DNA from: Candidatus Thermoflexus tengchongensis
Lineage (GTDB): Bacteria > Chloroflexota > Anaerolineae > Thermoflexales > Thermoflexaceae
DNA length: 64,000 nt
NCBI GenBank assembly: GCA_016842085.1
Contig: JAEVEX010000054.1
Span: 25,799-89,798 of the forward strand
Direction: 5' to 3'
The notes beneath the pieces were generated by a model. It made no database searches, had not been told where the DNA came from, and saw only the letters and a program-made list of their open reading frames with translations. Made by a program: the position numbers and the translations under genes. Shown here one piece after another: positions 9,615 through 17,581 of the stretch. Position 1 is the stretch's first letter; each line of letters starts with the position of its first letter.

Positions 9615-10616
9615 ATGGACCGGGAAGCACGTAATCTGCTCGTGGCGCTCTCCGAGGCGATGGCGGAGGCGGTGGCCCGTGGGGCTGCGGCCACAGTGAC
9701 GGTGGATGCCCGGGACCGGTTGCCGGCCACCGGAGTGGGTTATGCGGCGGATCTGGTGCTGACGGCGGATCACGTCGTTGAGCGGGAGGAAATCCGCATC
9801 GTGTTGCCCGATGGCCGGGAGCGCTCCGCCGTTCGGATCGGCCGGGATCCTTCCACCGACCTGGCGTTGTTGCGGGTGATGGAGGGGTCCGTCCCCATCC
9901 TGGAGATCGCGGAGCGGGAGCCGCGGGTGGGACAGCTCGTCCTCGCCCTGGGCCGCCCGGGCGCGGAGGGCATTCAGGCCAGCCTGGGGGTGATCAGCGC
10001 CATCGGCGGCGCGTTGCGCACCCCCTGGGGCGGATGGCTGGAGCGCTACATCCGCACCGATGTCACCATGTATCCAGGGTTCTCCGGCGGCCCGCTGATC
10101 GATACGGAGGGGCGGGCGCTGGGGATCAACACCTCAGGCCTGGTGGGGATCCCGCTGACGATCCCGATCCGGCTGGCGTGGCGGGTGGCGGAGGCCCTGG
10201 CGCAGGAGGGCCGGGTGCGTCGAGGATACCTGGGTGTGCGCACTCAGGCTGTGCCGCTGGCCCCCGCCCAGCAGGAGCGGCTGGGACGAGCCCAGGGCCG
10301 CGGATTGCTGATTGTGGGAATTGAGGAGGGAAGCCCGGCCGCCCAGGGAGGTCTCCGGGTGGGGGATATCCTCACGGGGTTCCATGGGCAGCCGGTGGAA
10401 GATCCGGAGGACCTCCAGGCCCGGCTCATGGGGGAAGTGGTGGGCCGTGCTGTGGAACTCGAGGTGCTTCGGGGGGAGGAGCGACGGATCCTGACGGTCG
10501 TCGTGGGTGAACGCCGGGAGGCGCGAGAGGAGGAGCGATGGCCATTCCGGGGCGGACCGCGGTGGGGCTTCCGGCGGCGGTGGATGCCGCCCTGGGCGCC
10601 CTGGTGGAGCAGGTGA
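9615..10616 (+). CDS. HtrA-like trypsin-fold serine protease with C-terminal PDZ, no obvious signal peptide
   Basis: Triad motifs TADHVV, DPSTDLALLRV, GFSGGPL; PDZ-like GSPAAQGGLRVGDILTGFHGQPV. ATG 9615 follows GGAGGAGGAG. Confidence 0.86.
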   Translation: MDREARNLLVALSEAMAEAVARGAAATVTVDARDRLPATGVGYAADLVLTADHVVEREEIRIVLPDGRERSAVRIGRDPSTDLALLRVMEGSVPILEIAEREPRVGQLVLALGRPGAEGIQASLGVISAIGGALRTPWGGWLERYIRTDVTMYPGFSGGPLIDTEGRALGINTSGLVGIPLTIPIRLAWRVAEALAQEGRVRRGYLGVRTQAVPLAPAQQERLGRAQGRGLLIVGIEEGSPAAQGGLRVGDILTGFHGQPVEDPEDLQARLMGEVVGRAVELEVLRGEERRILTVVVGERREAREEERWPFRGGPRWGFRRRWMPPWAPWWSR

Positions 10617-11143
10617 TCCCCTGTGTGGTCCAGGTATGGAACGGCCGGGGTGGATTCGGGGCCGGCCTGATCTGGCGGCCCGGGATCGTCATAACCAGCG
10701 CCCATCTGCTGGCCCCGGGCGCGCATCGCGTGATCCTGTGGACCGGGGAGGCGCTCCCGGCGGAGGTGGTGGGCGTCGATGCGGAGATCGACCTGGCCGT
10801 GCTGCGCCTCCCCCGCCCGGAGGGCCAGGCGATACCGGTTCGGGAGCCTGGAACCCTTCCCGTGGGATCCCTGGTGCTGGCCCTGGGCCACCCCTGGGGT
10901 GACCGATACGCGGCGAGCCTGGGCGTGTTCAGCGGATGGGTCCTCGCTCGAACCCGCGGGCCGCGGGGGATCCTTCGCCTGCTGCGGACCGATGCGATCC
11001 TGGCTCCGGGCAACTCGGGCGGCCCTCTGCTGGATATGGGAGGACGGGTCGTGGGGATCAGCACCATGGTCGTGGGTGGAGATCAGAGCCTGGCCGTTCC
11101 GGCCGATCTGGCGGAAGCGCTCGTGCAGAAGGTTTCCCGATGA
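10538..11143 (+). CDS. Second trypsin-like (HtrA-like) serine protease, no PDZ, no signal peptide
   Basis: ITSAHLL, EIDLAVLRL, APGNSGGPLLDMGGRVVGI; overlaps the preceding CDS by about 79 bp. Confidence 0.82.
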   Translation: MAIPGRTAVGLPAAVDAALGALVEQVIPCVVQVWNGRGGFGAGLIWRPGIVITSAHLLAPGAHRVILWTGEALPAEVVGVDAEIDLAVLRLPRPEGQAIPVREPGTLPVGSLVLALGHPWGDRYAASLGVFSGWVLARTRGPRGILRLLRTDAILAPGNSGGPLLDMGGRVVGISTMVVGGDQSLAVPADLAEALVQKVSR

Positions 11144-11763
11144 TCCGGGTGGCGATCGTTGCCAGCGTGCCAGCCCTTCGAGCAGGCCTCCGGGCGTTGC
11201 TGGAGGCCTCCGGGGAGATCCGGGTGGTGGAAGAGGCCTCCTCACCCGCGGATCTGGAGCTCTCTCCGGAGGTAGAGGTCATTGTGGCGGTCCTCGAGCC
11301 GGCGGCGGGGGAGACCGTGCGGCGCCGGTGGCAGCCCCTGGGTGCGGAGCGGGCGGTGCTCTTTCTCACGGAGAGCCCGGAATCCACCCGGATACTGTCC
11401 GCTCTCTCCCTCCCGGTCTATGGCGTGTTGCCCCTCGAAGCTTCTCCTGAAACCATGCGGGCCGCTGTCTGGGCGCTCCGGGAGGGCCTGATCGTCCTGG
11501 CCCCGGGTCTTGCGCCGTTTCCACGGCTTCTCCGGGAGCTCTCGGCCGCTGAGGAGGAGATCGTGGAACCGCTCACCCCGCGGGAGATCGAAGTGCTGCA
11601 GCTGCTGTCGCTGGGTCTGGCGAATAAAGAGATCGCCGCCCGGCTGGGCATCAGCGAACACACCGTCAAATTCCATCTCTCCGCCATCTACAGCAAACTG
11701 GGAGCCGCCAACCGCGCCGAAGCGGTCCGTCGAGGGTTGCAACGAGGGTTAATTCCGTTGTAA
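11140..11763 (+). CDS. LuxR/NarL-type regulator with degenerate receiver domain
   Basis: C-terminal HTH LTPREIEVLQLLSLGLANKEIAARLGISEHTVKFHLSAIYSKLGAANRAEAV; N-terminus resembles REC but lacks the acidic pocket. ATGA overlap with upstream stop. Confidence 0.85.
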   Translation: MIRVAIVASVPALRAGLRALLEASGEIRVVEEASSPADLELSPEVEVIVAVLEPAAGETVRRRWQPLGAERAVLFLTESPESTRILSALSLPVYGVLPLEASPETMRAAVWALREGLIVLAPGLAPFPRLLRELSAAEEEIVEPLTPREIEVLQLLSLGLANKEIAARLGISEHTVKFHLSAIYSKLGAANRAEAVRRGLQRGLIPL

Positions 11764-11794
11764 ACGGGTGAGGCGCGTCTTCTTCAAGGAGCAG

Positions 11795-12424
11795 TTAAGC
11801 GTCCCGAAGGATTTGAAGCATTCGTTGAAGACAGCGGACAGCTCGCTGGAGGCTGGGCGCCGTCTGGCATGCGCGGCGAATATCCCATAACTCTTCTGCA
11901 AATCTTCCCATTAGCGACGTATACAGGGGACCAACCTGCTGGCCGGAGCCGGTATCTGGGACGAGAGCTTTTTTGATCTGAATTCGACGGGACCTTTTAG
12001 CAAGCCGAATGATTTCCTGTTTGGGATCCGGTAGGTTTTCGGGGTTATCCGGGATCATGGTTTCGGAGATGCCGAGGAATTTGGCCATGTTGTGCCGATC
12101 CGCGATCAACCATGCTTCAACGGAGCGGACAGCGACACAGAAACAAAGGCGGGACGCAGGGCTCTGGTGTGCAAACCAGCGATTGCGCATGGCGGGCGCG
12201 CACTCCGCCTCACGGTCCAGATCCACCAGGATCAGCCATGGATAGGGTTGGTGGGTTGCCGCAAGGTTATAGCCAGCTATTTTCTTTCGAAGATTTGCCT
12301 TTCCCCCCATGACAAAGATACGGCCAGGATCCCCGCCGGCGAAGCGGATGATCTGCTCAGCGATGATCTTATCGAGCTTTCCTTCGACGGCTGCGTGAAC
12401 GATCTGTGCCATTCGCTCCTCCAA
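11795..12424 (-). CDS. TOPRIM/DUF4276-like protein (RloB/OLD-associated nuclease type)
   Basis: TOPRIM-like VEGKLD...LILVDLDRE and EAWLIAD motif; overlaps the 3' end of the upstream ATPase. Confidence 0.65.
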   Translation of the reverse strand: MEERMAQIVHAAVEGKLDKIIAEQIIRFAGGDPGRIFVMGGKANLRKKIAGYNLAATHQPYPWLILVDLDREAECAPAMRNRWFAHQSPASRLCFCVAVRSVEAWLIADRHNMAKFLGISETMIPDNPENLPDPKQEIIRLAKRSRRIQIKKALVPDTGSGQQVGPLYTSLMGRFAEELWDIRRACQTAPSLQRAVRCLQRMLQILRDA

Positions 12425-13577
12425 GGAGGGAGGGGAGCCGGTGCGCTTTCTGGGGTCCTGTGTAGGTCATGGCAATCTCCCCGATGGAGAGGCCGCCTTC
12501 CAGGAGATCCCGGGCCTCCTGGATGTCAGCGATCGGTTTGGCCTGGGTGCCTTCCGATCCAGGGATCAGGAGGATCACCTCACCCAGGCCGATGCCCTCA
12601 TCCTGGAGCAGCTCAATCGAGTGGGTGCTTACGATGATCTGGCGCCGGGTGCGCTCTTGAACGCTGGCGAACATCTGAGGGATGTAGCGGATGATTTCCG
12701 GGTGAAGGGAGAGCTCTGGCTCTTCGAGAAGCAAGGGGCCGCGCCCTTCCAGAATGGACCATAGCAATCCGAGCAGGCGCAGCGTTCCATCGGAAAATTG
12801 ATCTTCATCCTGCCATGCGCCCCGTGGACGCCAGTGCTGGTAGCGTGCCCGGAGATGCGGGGTTCCCCGCTCATCCCGCCAGAGTTCGATATCTGTCAGC
12901 TGGGGAACAGCAATGCGGAGGGCCTCCTCGATCCGGCGTAGCCAGGCCCTTCGGGTCCTCTCAGGGGTCCGGGCGATCTGCTCCAGGAAATCCCCGCCGT
13001 AAGGGTCATGGCTGCGCCCGATGGAGCGCTCAGGCTCGCGGATGAGCTGCGGAACGATGTGGAGATACCGCACAGAGGCAAAGAAGTTCGCCAGATCACG
13101 AAAAGCCTGGTTACGGGCCACCTGCTCCAGATGCGTCTGGGTCAATCGTTCCGGATCATCCCGGTCTTCCTCCAGCGGACGCTCCAGCAGAGTCTCTGTG
13201 TGCCCGGTTCGTGGATGATGCCGGCGCACAACTTCCCTTCGGATGATAGGGCGGCGCAGGTTATCCTGGCCAAAGGCCAGCTCGTATTCCCAGACGGGCG
13301 CTTCCGGTTTTCCAGAGGGGGCGACCCATACGTGGATCTCCACATCGGGAGGCGTGCGAGCGGCTAAGCAGCGGATCGCGCTTACCCCGCCCCGCCGGCG
13401 CACAGCGGACAGCAACCCGCCGCCTTCCGAAACCAGATCTCGCAGGAATCGGAACGCGTCCAGCAGATTTGACTTCCCGGATGCGTTTGGCCCTACCAGG
13501 AAGACCCGCCGGCGCAATTTCAGATCGATTTCGCGGAAGTTCTTCCAGTTCCTTAGCTTCAGTCGGGAAAATATCAT
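12369..13577 (-). CDS. AAA ATPase, SMC/RecF-like (AAA_21, RloA/OLD-type)
   Basis: MIFSRLKLRNWKNFREIDLKL, Walker A GPNASGKSNLLDA, LLLEEPELSLHPEI, VSTHSIELL. Confidence 0.86.
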   Translation of the reverse strand: MIFSRLKLRNWKNFREIDLKLRRRVFLVGPNASGKSNLLDAFRFLRDLVSEGGGLLSAVRRRGGVSAIRCLAARTPPDVEIHVWVAPSGKPEAPVWEYELAFGQDNLRRPIIRREVVRRHHPRTGHTETLLERPLEEDRDDPERLTQTHLEQVARNQAFRDLANFFASVRYLHIVPQLIREPERSIGRSHDPYGGDFLEQIARTPERTRRAWLRRIEEALRIAVPQLTDIELWRDERGTPHLRARYQHWRPRGAWQDEDQFSDGTLRLLGLLWSILEGRGPLLLEEPELSLHPEIIRYIPQMFASVQERTRRQIIVSTHSIELLQDEGIGLGEVILLIPGSEGTQAKPIADIQEARDLLEGGLSIGEIAMTYTGPQKAHRLPSLLGGANGTDRSRSRRRKAR

Positions 13578-13700
13578 GGTGATTTCCTTCGCAGACATCC
13601 CGGGACTCCATAAGGAGGATAACTCTATACTGTCTGCCATTCAACCGGCGTGATCAATTGACCGTGTAATAATATTGTAGGGCATGACTTGTGGATGTGT

Positions 13701-14420
13701 CGAATGAATTCGACCGCAAAGGGTCTTCGGCCGGTGGCCGGCCTGCGCCGGCCGGGAGAGGAGTTTCGTGCCGGCGAAGGCCGGCACCTGGCGCGGCAGC
13801 GCCTCTCAGGGCCGATTTCCAATCGGCGCACAGCGCCGACGTCTGGCGCGCGAGGCGGGTCGAATGAATTCGACCGCAAAGGGCCTTCGGCCAGTGGCCG
13901 GCCTGCGCCGGCCGGGAGAGGAGTTTCGTGCCGGCGAAGGCCGGCACCTGGCGCGGAAGCGCCTCCCAGGGCCGATTTCCAATCGGCGCACAGCGCCGAC
14001 GTCTGGCGCGCGAGGCAGGTCGAAGGAATTCGACCGCAAAGGCCTTTGGCCAGTGGCCGGCCTGCGCCGGCCGGGAGAGGAGTTTCGTGCCGGCGAAGGC
14101 CGGCACCTGGTGCGGCAGCGCCTCCCAGGGCCGATTTCCAATCGGCGCACAGCGCCAGCGCCTGGCGCGCGAGGCGGGTCGAATGAATTCGACCTCAAAG
14201 GGCCTTCGGCCAGCGGCCGGCCGGCGCCGGCCGGGGTATCGCGTCGGCGAAGGCCGACGCTTGGTGCGAAGCACCCCGGGAGGCCGATTTCGAATCGGCG
14301 CGATGGGCCGATGGCCGGCCTGCGCCGGCCGGAATGCTTTTTGCGTCGGTGGAGGCCGACGTGCGGCGCGGAGCGCCTCGGGGAGCCGATTTCCATCGGC
14401 GCGATGAGCCGCGAGCCCCA
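13701..14420. repeat. Tandem array of about 4.5 units of a ~160-bp, hairpin-rich repeat
   Basis: Units start at 13701, 13861, 14021 and 14180 (CGAATGAATTCGACC...), then a degenerate partial copy from about 14306; each unit holds 6-7 short inverted repeats. Confidence 0.93.
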
Positions 14421-14529
14421 ATTTTTGACGATCTCCTCTCCTCCGCATAGACTCAAAACGTATCTTCCCTGGTAGGACAGCGGTCCTGCACTTCGAGAGT
14501 GCGCATCTTCCTTCCAGGAGGCATCTTCG

Positions 14530-14874
14530 ATGGGCGAACATGAGGTCGTGATCACCGCGCAGAATTTCGAGCAGGAGGTTCTCAAATCCGAGAAGCCGGT
14601 CCTGGTGGATTTCTGGGCGGAGTGGTGCGGGCCGTGCAAGGCCCTGGAGCCCATCGTGGCGCAGATCGCCCGGGAATACGCCCAGGTCCTGAAGGTCGGC
14701 AAACTGAATGTGGACGATTACCCGGAGCTGGCCATGCGATATGGGGTGATGGGCATTCCGACCCTCATCCTGTTTAAGGAGGGCCGGGAGGTCGCCCGCA
14801 TCATCGGGTATCAGCCCCGGGAGCGTCTGCTCCGTCAGATCCTCCCTCATCTCCAGCCCCAGCCTCAGCGATAA
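14530..14874 (+). CDS. trxA: Thioredoxin
   Basis: VLVDFWAEWCGPCKALEPIV...GIPTLILFKEG. Confidence 0.95.
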   Translation: MGEHEVVITAQNFEQEVLKSEKPVLVDFWAEWCGPCKALEPIVAQIAREYAQVLKVGKLNVDDYPELAMRYGVMGIPTLILFKEGREVARIIGYQPRERLLRQILPHLQPQPQR

Positions 14875-14984
14875 CGGGCCGGGATGCATCGCTGGTCTCG
14901 AACGCTTCATGCGGGTGGGCACACCTTCGACGTGTCCACCCGCATAGATCGGCGAGGTGCAACTCCACTCCAGGAGGGTAGAGG

Positions 14985-15596
14985 ATGGGGCGGTGGATGG
15001 CCGGTGTCCTCATCGGTCTCTGGTTCTTTCTGGCCGCCTGTGGAACGACGCGAGAGCCAGCTTCTCCACAGCCGCCCGGATCAACAAGGGGGGGTTCCAC
15101 TGTTGAAGCGGAATCCCCATCGCCCGCCGCGCCGCTTCCCTCCTCATTAACTCCGGCGTTGCCGGAGGCCACCGCCATGGAGCCACGATTTCCGCCCCCA
15201 TCATCTCCTGAAGCCTGCGCGCCGACCCCGCCGGATGCCCTGGGGCCGTTCTATAAGCCCGGCGCGCCGGTGCGCGATCGGGTCGGGCAGGGGCACATAT
15301 TGCGCGGTGTGGTTCGATCCAGCGCGGACTGCTCCCCGATTCCGGGGGCTCAAATCGAGTTCTGGCTGGCGGGTCCGGATGGCCGGTATGGGGATGATTA
15401 TCGGGCCACGGTGTTCGCGGGCCCGGATGGAACGTATCGCTTTGAGAGCCATTTCCCGCCGGCGTATAGCGGCCGGCCGCCGCATATCCACATTCGGGTG
15501 ACCGCGCCGGGATACCAGACACTGGTTACCCAATACTATCCCCGACCGGGTCAGACCGAAGGGACGATGGATCTGGTCCTGATCCCGGTGCCGTAA
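14985..15596 (+). CDS. Lipoprotein with intradiol ring-cleavage dioxygenase-like domain
   Basis: Lipobox LAAC; LGPFYKPGAPVR...GRYGDDYRATVFAGPDGTYRFESHFPPAYSGRPPHIHIRV retains the Tyr and HxH positions of intradiol dioxygenases. Confidence 0.8.
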   Translation: MGRWMAGVLIGLWFFLAACGTTREPASPQPPGSTRGGSTVEAESPSPAAPLPSSLTPALPEATAMEPRFPPPSSPEACAPTPPDALGPFYKPGAPVRDRVGQGHILRGVVRSSADCSPIPGAQIEFWLAGPDGRYGDDYRATVFAGPDGTYRFESHFPPAYSGRPPHIHIRVTAPGYQTLVTQYYPRPGQTEGTMDLVLIPVP

Positions 15597-16102
15597 GCAA
15601 TGGGCGTCTCTGCTTTTCATGGAGCGACCTTCCAAACCCTCCTGTTGTCCCCCCGTCGTATTCCGCGCCGTGGGGAGAAGTTCCTCCTGAACCCCCGGAT
15701 CCAGAGGGGTCACACCGTTGACCACCGCTCTGGATCTCACCCGACCCGGTGCCTTTCCGTTTCCCTATTTTGGGGCCGGTGAGCGCCTCGATGGCCTTGT
15801 TCCCCTGCTCCGGTGTAAAAGGGAAAGCTCCCCCTGCTTCGCGGCGCATCCTCGCTGTCCCGAGTCCCGTTGCATAATAGGCCATGAGAATTCCGGCCGG
15901 GAGCAGCAACGGACAGCGGGCCCCGTCCGAGGGGCCACGCCACGGGCTTCTCCATGAGCGTTTTCGGGCTGCGTGAGGCATCGCTTAGGGGGCGAGCGGA
16001 GCGCTCTCAGGGATCTGCTTGCCCCCTACATCTTCCCGGGAAAACCGGCTGCGCAACTCCTGAATCTTCCCTCCGATGCAAGGAGCGTCCGTGGAGCGCG
16101 CG

Positions 16103-17578
16103 ATGGAAGAAACGCCCCTGGCCTATCGGGCGGTCCGGGGAGGGATCTGGGTGGCGTTGAGCGCCTACTGGACCCTGGCCTTTGGCTTTGCCGCCAACAT
16201 CCTCCTCACCCGGTTGCTGTCCCCGGAAGCCTTTGGGATCTTCGCCCTGGCGATGTTCTTCGCGCAGCTGCTGCGGCTTCAGACCAAGCTGGGGTTGGGT
16301 TATGCGTTCGGGCAATATAAAGAGACCACGGGAGAGGCCCTGGCCACTTATGTGCTCCTGGAACTTGGAGCCGTAGTGGGCGGATTTCTCCTCTTCCTGC
16401 TGGCCGTCCCTGCTCTGGAGATCCTGGGCTATCCCTCATCAGTGACGGCTGTAGGGATGGCGCTGGCAGCTGCTGCGATGATGGAGGGCATCAGCGGCAT
16501 CGGTGGGGTTATGCTAGAAAAGGAGCTGCGCTTCGCCCCCGTCAGTCTGGTTCAGGGGATAGCGTTCTCCCTTTCTTACCTTCCTGCCTTCTGGCTGGCT
16601 ATCCATGGGAGTGGTGTCTGGAGTCTGGTTGCACAGAACCTCACCTATAATCTACTTGCCTTGATAGGGATTACTTGGTTTATCTGGCATCGGTTACCTT
16701 ATATCCGGCAGATGCGATGGCGCTTCAGCGTTTCGCTTGCCCGACAGTTTTTGGGGTTTGGTGTTGTAGTAGGTGCAGGAATGCTGGCCGGGATGTTGCT
16801 TACACAGCTGGACAACCTCTTCATCGGCACATTTGTGGGTGTGGCCGTTCTGGGGTTCTACGATCGTGCGTATCGTATCGCCCAGTGGCCAGCCATCCTG
16901 TTTAACGCCGTCCTGGCTCGCACCGCCTTTTATACCTACGCTCGCCTCCAGGGGGATGAAGAGCGCTTACGGAAGACGGCCAATCTGGTGACTTGGCTGA
17001 TCGCTGTAGCCGCTCTGCCCCTGGCCTTATTCCTTTTTGTGGCAGCTCCCGATCTGATCTCTTTGCTCTATGGTGAGCGCTGGCTGCCCAGCGCGTGGTA
17101 TCTACGGATCCTGTCGCTAATTTTCATCGCCCGCCCATTCTGGGAGAATATGGGCTCGCTCTTCATCGGCTTAGGGCGGCCAAAGCTGACGACAAAACTC
17201 ACGGTCATTCAGGCGCTGGTGCTGGCCATAGCAGGTTTGCCGCTGACCCTGATAGGGGGTGCAACCGGCACATGTTTTGCTGTCGGCTTGGCGGCTATTA
17301 CAGGAGTGGTCTTGATGTTTCGCGAAGCACGTGGAATCTTGTCCTGCCCGCTCTGGTCAGAGTTGAAAGGGCCTTCTCTGGCTGCCGGGTTAACCCTCTT
17401 GAGCTATGCAGCCTTTGCTCGGCTGATCGGGCTTGGTGACTTCGAACTGTGGATGCGCGTGTTAATTCGGGGGGCTTATGTCGCCACAGTGTTCATAGGG
17501 TGGATGCTTTTGATCCAGCCGCGTGCTGCACATGAGCGCTTTCGTTATATCTGGCGACTTGCGATGCGGAAGGAATAA
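16103..17578 (+). CDS. Polysaccharide flippase / O-antigen transporter-like membrane protein
   Basis: Multi-TM, GGIWVALSAYWTLAFGFAANILLTRLLSPEAFGIFALAMF; followed by glycosyltransferases. Confidence 0.87.
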   Translation: MEETPLAYRAVRGGIWVALSAYWTLAFGFAANILLTRLLSPEAFGIFALAMFFAQLLRLQTKLGLGYAFGQYKETTGEALATYVLLELGAVVGGFLLFLLAVPALEILGYPSSVTAVGMALAAAAMMEGISGIGGVMLEKELRFAPVSLVQGIAFSLSYLPAFWLAIHGSGVWSLVAQNLTYNLLALIGITWFIWHRLPYIRQMRWRFSVSLARQFLGFGVVVGAGMLAGMLLTQLDNLFIGTFVGVAVLGFYDRAYRIAQWPAILFNAVLARTAFYTYARLQGDEERLRKTANLVTWLIAVAALPLALFLFVAAPDLISLLYGERWLPSAWYLRILSLIFIARPFWENMGSLFIGLGRPKLTTKLTVIQALVLAIAGLPLTLIGGATGTCFAVGLAAITGVVLMFREARGILSCPLWSELKGPSLAAGLTLLSYAAFARLIGLGDFELWMRVLIRGAYVATVFIGWMLLIQPRAAHERFRYIWRLAMRKE

Positions 17579-17581
17579 GCC

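Noticed and set aside
13701-14420. CRISPR array
   Set aside because: Units are contiguous ~160-bp repeats with no unique spacers and no cas genes nearby.
13689-14922. Several ORFs in all frames across the repeat array (e.g. 422 aa minus, 235 aa plus)
   Set aside because: 160-bp units without stop codons open every frame; the peptide repeats just follow the DNA repeat and shift frame each unit.
15526-15981. 151-aa minus ORF in the gap before the flippase
   Set aside because: Low-complexity Gly/Ser-rich translation, no recognisable motif; overlaps the 3' end of the dioxygenase-like gene.
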